Of a stretch of 64,000 nt of DNA, positions 53,599-61,721 are shown in pieces (the first letter of the stretch is position 1; each line of letters begins with the position of its first letter). Under the pieces are notes generated by a model that was given only the letters and a program-made list of their open reading frames with translations, did not search any database and had not been told where the DNA came from. The translations under genes were made by a program, and so were the position numbers. The DNA comes from a virus. The stretch covers positions 62,001 to 126,000 of the IMG/VR virus record IMGVR_UViG_3300042453_005121. One strand, written 5' to 3'.

Positions 53599-54149
53599 AG
53601 ATACACGATTCTTTCCCCGTGACAGAGGAGGAGTACCTCCTTCTAGACAGCAAGTTCGGCGAACTTTGCGAGTATCAGGCTTGGCAACTCATAAAGAAGA
53701 ACACGAGAAACAACCACACCGACAATCAAGAGGACATAGCCCAGGACATGCGGATAGCTTTGTTGCGGGCGGCGTCCTACTACAAGCGGCAGTGCTACAT
53801 AGAAGCCTGCATTGATTTGTGCAAGAAGCATGCGAAAGACCCAGTCATAAAGTCTGTTGTGAAGCAACTCGCCAACCTGTGGAAGAACAAGACCAGACAC
53901 GGAGCCAATAAGCAGAAATTTGGACCTCACCAAGAAAAGATGCTTGACAAGATCGTGAGGGTTCTGCTTCCCATCAAGGAACGGCCCGACAAGAAGGCCT
54001 CGCTCAGGATAGACACCAAGTTCACGACTTATTGCAAGGCCATAACATGGAATGCGCAGAAGTCGCTCGGCAAGAGGATAACGAGGGAGAAGGGCATACG
54101 GACCGGAATGGTTTCTTTGTCCGAATATGATTATCTGGGCGGTAATTGA
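53595..54149 (+). CDS. Sigma-like transcription protein, possible second sigma factor (184 aa)
   Basis: The product contains an acidic helix with DNQEDIAQDMRIALLRAA and later FTTYCKAITWNAQKSLGKRI, the spacing of sigma region 2 in late-transcription sigma proteins; a shorter relative of gp55 lies at 11754-12284. It is coupled to the polymerase gene as ATGA. Homology is weak, so this is an inference from pattern; it could also be an RNA- or DNA-binding protein of another kind. Confidence 0.5.
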   Translation: MKIHDSFPVTEEEYLLLDSKFGELCEYQAWQLIKKNTRNNHTDNQEDIAQDMRIALLRAASYYKRQCYIEACIDLCKKHAKDPVIKSVVKQLANLWKNKTRHGANKQKFGPHQEKMLDKIVRVLLPIKERPDKKASLRIDTKFTTYCKAITWNAQKSLGKRITREKGIRTGMVSLSEYDYLGGN

Positions 54150-54185
54150 TATATAACTGATGGCTTTTGACCAAGGAGGTCAACC

Positions 54186-54578
54186 ATGCAGAGACGGATT
54201 TTTTTGGTGGTCGGCGGAGTTTTGGCCGCCGAGTGCATTGCCGGTGAACCGACGAAGGCCATTGCTTTGGATATTAATTCCTACGAGAGCGCAGTTAGAT
54301 TTGCCAAGGATTCTGGCGGCCGGGCATATGTGCTCTTCGTCGGAAGCCGGTGCGATTGGTGCGAACGTCAGAAAGAGATTATGGAGGATAGTAGGGTCAT
54401 AGACGCATTGAAGCCTTTCTTTGTCGCTTATGTGAATGTTTCGGAGAACAAGGATGTTTCAAGGTTTCATAAGGTGAGGGTGGTTCCCACGCATATGATT
54501 TTGGATCAGGAGGGCGAGGTCGTGAAAAGATTTCAAGGTTATCAGGACGCGAAAGAATTTTTGGAGTGGATCGGCTAA
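54186..54578 (+). CDS. Secreted thioredoxin-like protein (130 aa)
   Basis: The N-terminus MQRRIFLVVGGVLAAECIAG is a signal or lipoprotein-type peptide. The thioredoxin motif C56-D-W-C59 (SRCDWCERQ) and a cis-Pro VVPTHMI (P101) are both present, and the C-terminal strand-helix (DAKEFLEWIG) closes the fold. Such proteins assist disulphide chemistry in the periplasm; this may serve the Cys-rich secreted protease or virion proteins. GATATATAAC and the strong site AAGGAGGT precede it. Confidence 0.8.
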   Translation: MQRRIFLVVGGVLAAECIAGEPTKAIALDINSYESAVRFAKDSGGRAYVLFVGSRCDWCERQKEIMEDSRVIDALKPFFVAYVNVSENKDVSRFHKVRVVPTHMILDQEGEVVKRFQGYQDAKEFLEWIG

Positions 54579-54853
54579 TCCCAGTGTTCGTTTCCGTTTT
54601 CGTCAAAGTAATGCAGAATCCATCCGGAAGTTGAATAGTATTTTCTGTCAACCTTGATTTTGCCGCTGTGTATTTTTCTATGGCAACTTGAGCAAGCCAC
54701 GACCGTGTTGAGTTCAACGTACTCGCCGCCTTGTTCTCCGGGGACGATCCGATGCACGTCCAGAGTGCAGTATTCATCCGTGCCGCAGAATTTGCACCTC
54801 TTGTCGGTCTTCTTCTTGTTTGCCTTGTTGATCAACTTTTTCTTTCTCGGCAT
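54575..54853 (-). CDS. HNH endonuclease (92 aa)
   Basis: CKFCG, then LDVHRIVPGEQGGEYVELNTVVACSSCHRKIHSG form the complete HNH fold with four zinc Cys. The start is taken at MPRKKKL (54853); the frame extends to 54910 (with MKTTLVYW at 54877). HNH endonucleases in phages are often free-standing homing or packaging nucleases. It sits between the thioredoxin-like and GMP reductase genes on the opposite strand, as mobile elements often do. Confidence 0.8.
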   Translation of the reverse strand: MPRKKKLINKANKKKTDKRCKFCGTDEYCTLDVHRIVPGEQGGEYVELNTVVACSSCHRKIHSGKIKVDRKYYSTSGWILHYFDENGNEHWD

Positions 54854-54913
54854 CCAATAAACTAGCGTTGTCTTCATAATAAGAATATTGTATATTGAAC
54901 CGGGAGCCATAAC

Positions 54914-55948
54914 ATGAGAATTGAAAACGACATAAAACTTGACTATTCCGACGTGCTCATATGTCCCAAGCGATCCGAGTCGCCAAGTCGCAGGAATGTG
55001 GTTCTAGAGCGAAGGTTCAAATTTTTGAATTCGCGTGCGGAGTGGGAGGGGGTTCCCATTGTCGCGGCCAATATGGCGAACGTGGGCACATTTGGAATGG
55101 CCAAGGCCCTCGCGGGATTCAATATGCCGGCTTGTCTTCACAAGCATTATGAAATTGATCGTTTGGTTAAATTTTTTTCCGAAAACACTGCCTTTTATGC
55201 GATGGGCATCAAGGATGAAGATTTGACAAAGTTTCATGAATTTGTCAGATCGTTCGGACGTAATCCGGATATGATATGTCTTGATGTGGCAAACGGATAC
55301 ACGAGGCATTTCGTGGATCACTGCAAGAAAATCAGAGACAAATGTCCCGGATCAATATTGATGGCCGGGAATGTCTGTACCCCCGAGATGGTCCAAGAAC
55401 TTCTTCTTGCTGGCGGCGTGGATATTGTGAAGATAGGCATAGGTCCGGGATCGGCGTGTACGACAAGAGTTGTCACGGGCGTAGGATTCCCGCAATTTTC
55501 TAGCACGATAGAGTGTTCGGATGCCGCCCACGGTCTCAAGGGTCATATAGTAGCCGACGGTGGCTGCACGACTCCTGGAGACGTCGCCAAGGCCTTCGGT
55601 GCGGGGGCTGATTTTGTTATGCTCGGAGGCATGTTTGCCGGTCACGATGAATGTGAGGCGGATTGGGAGTATGATTCTGCCGGAGAAAAAACATTCATGC
55701 GGTTCTACGGAATGAGCAGCAGGGAAGCCATGGAGAAATTCAATGGGGGCGTTGCCGGATACCGGGCTGCCGAAGGCAGGTCTGCCAAGGTTCCGTATCG
55801 CGGACCTGTGGAGTCTACGGTTCAAGAAATACTCGGAGGTCTGAGGAGTGCCTGTACTTACGTGGGTACTGAAAGCCTCAAGGACTTCAGCAAGTGCTGC
55901 AAATTCGTCAGGGTCAACAACACTCACAACAGAATATTTGAGAACTGA
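54914..55948 (+). CDS. guaC: GMP reductase / IMP dehydrogenase family enzyme (344 aa)
   Basis: The beta/alpha barrel of this family is complete: KLDYSDVLICPKRS, VPIVAANMANVGTF, the Cys loop GIGPGSAC (C182), VTGVGFPQ, VADGGCTTPGDVAKAFGAGADFVMLGGMFAGHDE and the flap RFYGMSSREAM. GMP reductase makes IMP from GMP with NADPH. The length (344) and the GMSSREAM flap fit GMP reductase better than IMP dehydrogenase, which would carry CBS domains. CGGGAG precedes the ATG. It is next to helicase and recombination genes, so it probably adjusts purine supply for replication. Confidence 0.85.
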   Translation: MRIENDIKLDYSDVLICPKRSESPSRRNVVLERRFKFLNSRAEWEGVPIVAANMANVGTFGMAKALAGFNMPACLHKHYEIDRLVKFFSENTAFYAMGIKDEDLTKFHEFVRSFGRNPDMICLDVANGYTRHFVDHCKKIRDKCPGSILMAGNVCTPEMVQELLLAGGVDIVKIGIGPGSACTTRVVTGVGFPQFSSTIECSDAAHGLKGHIVADGGCTTPGDVAKAFGAGADFVMLGGMFAGHDECEADWEYDSAGEKTFMRFYGMSSREAMEKFNGGVAGYRAAEGRSAKVPYRGPVESTVQEILGGLRSACTYVGTESLKDFSKCCKFVRVNNTHNRIFEN

Positions 55949-55975
55949 TCGCCGCTCCCTCAATTAGGATCGTAC

Positions 55976-57583
55976 ATGGAAGAAATTGAAATTGAAGAGG
56001 GCGATCTTACTCCCGAAGAGCGGTCTGAACTGGACAGGCTCACCAAGGAGGCCGAGTCCTCCGAGAAGTACAAGTGGGATGAGGAGTTCCAGCGCACCAT
56101 AGTTGGACTTCTGCTGAATGACAGGTGGTTTGCGACCCAGTGCAGGGACCTCATCCTGCCTTCTTATTTTCTTGATGAGCGACACCAGATCGTGTGCAAG
56201 GTTCTGTTTGACCACATGGAGTCCTACAACACGATCCCGACCCGCGTGCAGGTGATGCAGGGCGTTAAGGACAGGGTGTCCCACAAGAGCGACAATGTAA
56301 TTTTGGAGTACGTGGCCGAGGCCGAACTGATATATAAGAAATTTGTGCCGGGCCTCGACAGTCGAGAGTATTTTCTGGACAAGATCGTCAACTTCGCAAA
56401 GTTGATGGGACTCAAGACCGCGTTTGATCAGTCGCTCGGCCTCATAAAGCGCGATCCCGAGAGCGAGTCGACCTGGACCAAGATACAAGACATCCTGAAG
56501 ACGGCCTTGCTAGTTGATCGCAATTTTGAGGAGGGGTTGAATTACTTTGACACCTTTGAAGAGCGGTATGCGAGGATGCAGCAGGAGGAGCAGGCGAGGG
56601 AGAGGTTCACCAGTGGATTTGAGGCCATAGACGACGCTCTCCTCGGGGGAGGATGCCACAGGGGCGAGATATATTCATGGATAGGACTCAGTGGCAGCGG
56701 CAAGTCGCTTGCTCTCGTGGGGGCCGCCCTCAAGAACGTGACTCAACTCGGAAAGAAGGTTCTTTATATATCCTTGGAGATGGGTGAGGATTCCATAGCC
56801 GAGAGATTTGACGCTCAGATCGCGGGTGTGGACATCAATAAACTTCAGGAGATGAAGGATAGGGTCAAGGCGGCATTTGATGATTTTACCCATGACAAAG
56901 ACGACCGCAGGATGCTCGTCATCAAGCAGTTCCCTGCGGGAAGCATGACTGTGGCCACCCTCAAAGCCTACATGCAGCAACTTCAGATGATGGGCTTCAC
57001 GCCCGACTTGCTCGTCATAGACTACATCGGTGAAATGAAAGATTATCCGGGCATCCCCACGTACGAGTCCAGATATAGGATTGTGCGAGATTTAAGAGGC
57101 TTGGCGACCGAAGACAATATCTGCATATTCACGGCCATGCAGCCCAACAAGGACGCGAGAGAGGCGCAGAAGAAGGACGGCTTGGGTGACGGCGTCATAG
57201 ACGACACAAATCTCGCCGACTCCTACGGCCAGATCAGGCCCTTGGACGGGTGTTGGAGCATCAACCAGATGCAGGCCGAGAAGGAGGCCGGCATCGCGAG
57301 AATATTCGTGATCAAGCACCGTCACGGAAAGAGCAGGTTTACCTGTTGGGCGAGGTTCAACAAAGAAACCCTGCAGATGAAGCAGATCAGCGAGTTGGAA
57401 TACAACAAAATATGGCGTGAATACTCTTTCAAGAAGACCGACAGGGCTGCCGACGTAGACGCCCAAGCGGACATGCTCGCTGCCAAATTGAAGAAGAGCA
57501 AGAAAAAATTCAGCGATGACATGGGATACGACGATCCCGATTCGCCCGACGTACAACCAACCTTGGAGAATAATGATGAATGA
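55976..57583 (+). CDS. 41: Replicative DNA helicase, T4 gp41 / DnaB-like (535 aa)
   Basis: The N-terminal DnaB-type domain (about 35-180) has HQIVCKVLFDHME and IPTRVQVMQGV. The C-terminal RecA-like ATPase has Walker A GLSGSGKS (237-244), the sheet VLYISLEMGEDSIAERF, Walker B LLVIDYIGEM and CIFTAMQPNKDAR. The C-terminus is a short acidic tail. As a hexamer it unwinds duplex DNA at the replication fork. It overlaps the UvsY-like start by a few bases. Confidence 0.9.
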   Translation: MEEIEIEEGDLTPEERSELDRLTKEAESSEKYKWDEEFQRTIVGLLLNDRWFATQCRDLILPSYFLDERHQIVCKVLFDHMESYNTIPTRVQVMQGVKDRVSHKSDNVILEYVAEAELIYKKFVPGLDSREYFLDKIVNFAKLMGLKTAFDQSLGLIKRDPESESTWTKIQDILKTALLVDRNFEEGLNYFDTFEERYARMQQEEQARERFTSGFEAIDDALLGGGCHRGEIYSWIGLSGSGKSLALVGAALKNVTQLGKKVLYISLEMGEDSIAERFDAQIAGVDINKLQEMKDRVKAAFDDFTHDKDDRRMLVIKQFPAGSMTVATLKAYMQQLQMMGFTPDLLVIDYIGEMKDYPGIPTYESRYRIVRDLRGLATEDNICIFTAMQPNKDAREAQKKDGLGDGVIDDTNLADSYGQIRPLDGCWSINQMQAEKEAGIARIFVIKHRHGKSRFTCWARFNKETLQMKQISELEYNKIWREYSFKKTDRAADVDAQADMLAAKLKKSKKKFSDDMGYDDPDSPDVQPTLENNDE

Positions 57584-58100
57584 ATTGAACAAACTGATTC
57601 CTCAGTCCGACATTGACGCGATGAACCCCCACGCCCAGACCACCATCAAGATCGGTGGTCAGGAGGTGGTGTTGGACAACTCGAGACTGGCCTTCAACGA
57701 GGTCAGCCTCAATAATTTCATGGAGAATCTCGCACTTTGGTACGACTACTTCAGCCAGAAACTCGCCGAGGCCGAGGCCATACTCTCCTACAAGGAGTAC
57801 GAGTACGACGTTCTCTTCTCGGCTGCGTACGAGAGGAGCAAGGAAGGAGGCTGCACCGACAAGCTCGCCGAGGCCAACGCCAAGAAGGAGCCCAACGTGT
57901 GCGATGCAAAGAAGGAGATCATTGGTGCCAAGCACAAGGTCACCCTGCTCAAGCAGCACCTGAAGTCATGGGACAAGGCCCACGAGAACGCGATGAGCCG
58001 GGGGCACATGATCAGGAAAGAGATGGACAAGCTCAACACGGACATAGTGTTCAAGAGCAGGGACGATCAGGTTTCCGGCATAGTCGGCCGGCACGGCTGA
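57573..58100 (+). CDS. UvsY-like recombination mediator (175 aa)
   Basis: The helical protein contains SLNNFMENLALWYDYFSQKLAEAEAILSYKE and a C-terminal KAHENAMSRGHMIRKEMDKL block, which share the layout of T4 UvsY (137 residues) and its cyanophage relatives: acidic start, long amphipathic helices, and a conserved basic end. UvsY loads UvsX on gp32-coated ssDNA. It sits between gp41 and a glycosylase, near uvsX and gp32 genes. The start at 57573 follows GGAGAA; 57576 is also possible. Homology is low, so this is a probable call. Confidence 0.55.
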   Translation: MMNELNKLIPQSDIDAMNPHAQTTIKIGGQEVVLDNSRLAFNEVSLNNFMENLALWYDYFSQKLAEAEAILSYKEYEYDVLFSAAYERSKEGGCTDKLAEANAKKEPNVCDAKKEIIGAKHKVTLLKQHLKSWDKAHENAMSRGHMIRKEMDKLNTDIVFKSRDDQVSGIVGRHG

Positions 58101-58684
58101 TGAACTACTTAGTAGACCCCCAGAACATAACGAAGTTTGACTGCGACGAGCAGGAACTTCAGTTGTTGATTCTTTTCTGGATATGTGCGGCGGGCAAGAA
58201 GGCGACCACTGCGGCCGCGAACCTTTGTCGAATTCTTGAGCGTGGCCGTTCCTTGTTCGGGGTTGAAGAACCGTTTGAGATCATAAGCAGATTCGGTCCG
58301 GACTTGGCGGAGACCATGAGGACCCACGGCATCGGATGCTACAACAACAAAAGTAGGTCCATGCTGGACCTCGTAGACAAGGGGCTTGATCTTTCCTCCT
58401 GTTCTGTGGCTGATCTGGAGCACGTCGTCGGCATCGGTCCAAAGACGGCCAGGTGCTTCGTCATGCACAGCAGGAGGAACGTGAGGCACGCCGGTCTGGA
58501 CACGCACGTCTTGAAGTACATGAGAGAAAGGGGCCTTGAGGTACCCAAGTCAACACCCACGGGACGTAAGTATCTGGAGATAGAGAAAAAATTCATTGAG
58601 ATGGCGGATTCGTCCGGGAAAACTATTGCTGAATTTGACCTAGAGATATGGAGGAGATACAGCTCAAAATCAAGGAGTGAATAG
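58100..58684 (+). CDS. HhH-GPD DNA glycosylase, EndoIII-like (194 aa)
   Basis: LEHVVGIGPKTARCF (K115) and HAGLDTHVLKYMRERG (D134) are the helix-hairpin-helix and catalytic Asp of the endonuclease III/MutY family, which removes damaged bases. The C-terminal 4Fe-4S cluster of EndoIII is absent. The start ATG at 58100 overlaps the UvsY-like stop as TGATG; a longer frame to 57737 runs across another gene and is rejected. Confidence 0.78.
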   Translation: MNYLVDPQNITKFDCDEQELQLLILFWICAAGKKATTAAANLCRILERGRSLFGVEEPFEIISRFGPDLAETMRTHGIGCYNNKSRSMLDLVDKGLDLSSCSVADLEHVVGIGPKTARCFVMHSRRNVRHAGLDTHVLKYMRERGLEVPKSTPTGRKYLEIEKKFIEMADSSGKTIAEFDLEIWRRYSSKSRSE

Positions 58685-58711
58685 TATCTCATCCGGTCAC
58701 TAGATTATTTT

Positions 58712-59332
58712 ATGTTGGAAGAGATCGCCGACAACATACGGCAGAAACTTAAAAACCAGCACGTTCCTCCAAGGATACTCTTGGACAGGTTCAGGCTGAT
58801 AGACGAAAACTCGCGCAGGAGCGGACAATATCTTGATCCGAACTACCTGCCGTTTTATTACCATCTATCCAAATTCGTCCATCCCAAAGAAATCCTGCAC
58901 GTCGGCTTGGACCTCGGACTTCCGAGTTGCTGTTTCCTTCTCGGATCAAAGTCCGTCACGGGGGTTCTTGGTTTTCAAAGAAAATCTAAATTTTTCTATT
59001 CTCCGAGGATCGCCGTCTCCAACATGAGGGACGTTAAGGGGAAGAGATTGAACGTGGGATTCCATTACGGATCAATTTTAGACGACGACATGCAGAAAAA
59101 AATGTCCGGAGGCGTGGACCTCGTTCTTATAACGGAAAGGTGCTCGCACGATCAAATTTCCGAGACTCTTGAAGTTTGTTGGGAAAGAACGAGACTGGAC
59201 GGGTTCTTGGTGGTAGATCACATATCGGGCAAGGACGGCTTCGGAGACGTGTGTAGAAACTTTTGCAAATCAAAAAACGCACCCTTTATAGATTTGGCCA
59301 CTAGATACGGCACTATGATCATACGAAAGTGA
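58712..59332 (+). CDS. SAM-dependent methyltransferase-like protein (206 aa)
   Basis: The middle part has a Rossmann start KEILHVGLDLGLPSC and later VDLVLITERC and DGFLVVDHISG, giving the strand order of class I methyltransferases. It has no specific substrate motif. CTAGATTATTTT precedes the ATG and no strong ribosome binding site is seen. The gene is between the glycosylase and the protein at 59445, all on the plus strand. Confidence 0.6.
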   Translation: MLEEIADNIRQKLKNQHVPPRILLDRFRLIDENSRRSGQYLDPNYLPFYYHLSKFVHPKEILHVGLDLGLPSCCFLLGSKSVTGVLGFQRKSKFFYSPRIAVSNMRDVKGKRLNVGFHYGSILDDDMQKKMSGGVDLVLITERCSHDQISETLEVCWERTRLDGFLVVDHISGKDGFGDVCRNFCKSKNAPFIDLATRYGTMIIRK

Positions 59333-59444
59333 GGGGGCGAACGAGTTCCATCACATGATCACTCCTAATGTGGTGACGAAACAGGTTGAAGCCGCTCTCA
59401 ATGCTTGATGTCAAGAAAGATCAATCCTCTTACTATTTTATTTC

Positions 59445-60158
59445 ATGGGATATGAAATAGTGTTTCATTACAAGGAGGCTTCTTCTCCCGGTGTCTACGG
59501 GGACGAATTGAAGACCAAGAATTGCAAGATAGGGAAGGTCACCGAGGACGTGGGTTTGGAGGTTCTCGCGGCCAAGATCATGAGCCAGTTGGCCAGAAGG
59601 AATATACTTATCACCGACGTTGAAATATATGAATTCGCCAAGAAGAAGTTGAACTACAGGGAGACTTCCGACGGCATAGTTCTGAAAAACAAAAAATTCA
59701 GTTTTGACTCGGGCACGGTCCTCACGACCGATGAATTTTCCGAGGACGAAGATTTCAAGCCGATTCCGTCTCCATCCAGGGACTTGGCCGACCAATCGTG
59801 CCCGGTGACGAGGACTCAATCGCCGCGACCGCACAAGAGGGCCATTCGTCACGAGTTGTTTGAACCCGAGCCGCTCGCCCTCCACAAGGCCCAGCAGAAG
59901 GGGCTCAAGTTCACGGTCGGCAAGAAATATCCCATTTATTCCGAATCGTCCATGGGCACCTCGGTGATCTACAAGACCACTGACGACAAGGGGCGGGACG
60001 TGGACGTCAGTTCCGAATATTTCATGGCTATGGGGGCCGGACTCCTGCAGCAGGACGATGGCCCGAAGTACGTGGGGGCGGAGAATCAGAAGGAAGAGAT
60101 AAATCTTTGGCGGAACTACGAACAGACCGACATGCCCGATATAAGAGGAAGGAATTAA
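59445..60158 (+). CDS. Hypothetical replication-block protein (237 aa)
   Basis: The product MGYEIVFHYKEASSPG begins with a beta/alpha domain (about 1-85: DVEIYEFAKKKLNY), then a Pro/Ser-rich linker and a C-terminal beta region (TVGKKYPIYSESSMG, DVSSEYFMAM). No family was recognised. It ends one base before the next gene's start, so they form one operon. Confidence 0.65.
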   Translation: MGYEIVFHYKEASSPGVYGDELKTKNCKIGKVTEDVGLEVLAAKIMSQLARRNILITDVEIYEFAKKKLNYRETSDGIVLKNKKFSFDSGTVLTTDEFSEDEDFKPIPSPSRDLADQSCPVTRTQSPRPHKRAIRHELFEPEPLALHKAQQKGLKFTVGKKYPIYSESSMGTSVIYKTTDDKGRDVDVSSEYFMAMGAGLLQQDDGPKYVGAENQKEEINLWRNYEQTDMPDIRGRN

Positions 60159-60159
60159 A

Positions 60160-60585
60160 ATGGCTACAAAAAGACAGCAGGAGAGAAAGAAGAAGGCAAG
60201 GGAGCAGAAGGCCAAGGCGAGGGTTGAGGCTAGGAGGCACAAGTTGGCCTTGGTGAGGAAGGACGAGCGCAGATCGGTCGTTTTGAATCACAAGTTCAGA
60301 GACAAGATCAAGCCGATCGTCAATGATCCGGAGGCCAAGAAGAGACTTGAGGAGGCTGAGAATCGCCGTAATATAAAGAAGCTTGAAAACAACGCCGAGA
60401 TATTAAAAGCTCTTGAAGAGGAGTACATGAGGGAAATGGAGCGGAAAAAGACCCTGAATCAGAACCTAGAGGCTGAAGGACATCTGACACTGGAAGACAA
60501 ACTCGGGGCCTTGGAGGGTAAGGCGAGGGCCTCCATGGAAGGCGAGGAGCGGGAGACCGGCCGCATTGATCTGACCCAAAGTTGA
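60160..60585 (+). CDS. Highly charged coiled-coil protein (141 aa)
   Basis: Almost every residue is Lys, Arg, Glu or Ala in long helices (MATKRQQERKKKAREQK to AENRRNIKKLENNAEILK), with a Glu-rich C-terminus. It starts after AAGGAATTAAA, one base after the previous stop. It resembles DNA-binding or scaffolding helix proteins of phages but has no named family. Confidence 0.65.
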   Translation: MATKRQQERKKKAREQKAKARVEARRHKLALVRKDERRSVVLNHKFRDKIKPIVNDPEAKKRLEEAENRRNIKKLENNAEILKALEEEYMREMERKKTLNQNLEAEGHLTLEDKLGALEGKARASMEGEERETGRIDLTQS

Positions 60586-60614
60586 TTTGTTCTAAAAAAA
60601 TCTGCTAAAGCCTA

Positions 60615-60643
60615 TTGACTTCTTATACGATATAACCTATAAC
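60615..60643 (+). promoter_or_regulatory. Sigma70-type promoter before gp32
   Basis: TTGACT (60615-60620) and TATAAC (60638-60643) are separated by exactly 17 bases, a good match to the bacterial consensus. The predicted start is near 60650, with an untranslated leader of about 57 bases that ends in GGAG before the gp32 ATG. It fits early or middle transcription by host sigma. Confidence 0.6.
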
Positions 60644-60706
60644 ATGAACATGCGACGCAGATGCGACGCTTGAACTTGAGATAACCTTTAACAACGGAGA
60701 ACTAAC

Positions 60707-61636
60707 ATGGGACTTGATCTTGGCTCGCTTCAGAATGACTATAAGACGCTCAAATCCACAGAGGGATCGGGCGGTTCCTTCCTTGAGAATTTTGTCAGAA
60801 TGCCCGAGGGCAAGGGAAGCGTCGTGATGCGTCTTCTTCCCCCCGCTCCCAAGGGCTCCTTCGGCCGCGACGACAACCCCTTCTACCTCGTCACCGCCCT
60901 TCACAGGGTGAACGGCAAGAGCCTCCACGACATCCGCGACTATGTGGGTGGCAAGTGGGTCGGCAAGAACCCGATCGTGGAGTACATGAGGCTCCTTTGG
61001 AAGGAGAGCGAGCAGTCCGCTCCCGCCGAGGCCGAGCAGAAGCGGAACCTCTACAGGCAGATCAAGCCGATTGAGAGGTATTACTACAACGTGATCGTCC
61101 GCGAGGAGAGGTCCGAGGACGGCACCGTCAAGAAGAACGTTGGTCCCAAGATTCTTTCAGTCGGCAAGACCGTCCATGAGATCATTCTTCGTGGCATTCT
61201 TGGCGACAAGGAGATGAACCAGCCCCAGTTGGGCGACGTTACGGAATTCAAGACAGGTTACGACTTCAAGCTCGTGAAAACGATCCGCAAGTCGGGAGAG
61301 CAGAGTTTCCCCAATTACGAGGGTTCGCACTTCCTCGAGCAGTCGCCCGCCGGTGATCCCGACGAGTGCAAGCGCTGGATGACGAGCCTCCACGACCTCA
61401 AGGCCCTCAGGGTCCTTAAGACCTACGAGGAACTTGAGCACGAGTTGCTTGTCCATCTGGGACTCAAGCAGGACGCGGGCGGTTTTGATCCGTCTAAGTA
61501 CTCGTCCAAGCCCGCCGTTGCTGAACAGGCTCCCGCCAAGCCCGCAGTGGCCGCCGTCAAGGTTGAGTCCGATGATTCGGACGACGACGAGATCGCCGAC
61601 AAAGATTTTCTGGAAGAGTTGAGAAAGCTCGGTTGA
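60707..61636 (+). CDS. 32: ssDNA-binding protein, T4 gp32-like, zinc ligands missing (309 aa)
   Basis: The core follows gp32: EGKGSVVMRLLPP, the region DNPFYLVTALH, IKPIERYYYNVIV and a C-terminal acidic tail (DSDDDEIADKDFLEEL), the part that binds other replication proteins. At the place where T4 gp32 has its Cys-x-x-Cys zinc knuckle the sequence reads NPIVEY (88-93), with no Cys in the region, so the zinc site is lost. The leader has a sigma70-type promoter, and a 15-base stem follows its stop. Confidence 0.85.
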   Translation: MGLDLGSLQNDYKTLKSTEGSGGSFLENFVRMPEGKGSVVMRLLPPAPKGSFGRDDNPFYLVTALHRVNGKSLHDIRDYVGGKWVGKNPIVEYMRLLWKESEQSAPAEAEQKRNLYRQIKPIERYYYNVIVREERSEDGTVKKNVGPKILSVGKTVHEIILRGILGDKEMNQPQLGDVTEFKTGYDFKLVKTIRKSGEQSFPNYEGSHFLEQSPAGDPDECKRWMTSLHDLKALRVLKTYEELEHELLVHLGLKQDAGGFDPSKYSSKPAVAEQAPAKPAVAAVKVESDDSDDDEIADKDFLEELRKLG

Positions 61637-61648
61637 TTTGATAAGAGC

Positions 61649-61684
61649 GACCTCTCCCGGGGCAATCGGGCCCCGGGAGAGGTC
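61649..61684 (+). terminator. Fifteen-base hairpin between gp32 and uvsX
   Basis: GACCTCTCCCGGGGC pairs perfectly with GCCCCGGGAGAGGTC around a six-base loop AATCGG. TAATTTAA follows instead of a T-run, so this may be a weak terminator or a processing or mRNA-stability element that separates the very abundant gp32 message from uvsX. Confidence 0.7.
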
Positions 61685-61721
61685 TAATTTAATCGTCGCA
61701 CATCAAAAAAAGGAACAAATA

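Noticed and set aside
54160-54402. A plus-strand frame overlapping the start of the thioredoxin-like gene.
   Set aside because: It covers the signal peptide and CDWC codons in another frame and has no ribosome binding site; the thioredoxin frame is clearly correct.
57737-58099. Long upstream extension of the glycosylase frame.
   Set aside because: It is Arg/Gln-rich and antagonises the UvsY-like gene; the TGATG overlap at 58098-58102 fixes the start at 58100.
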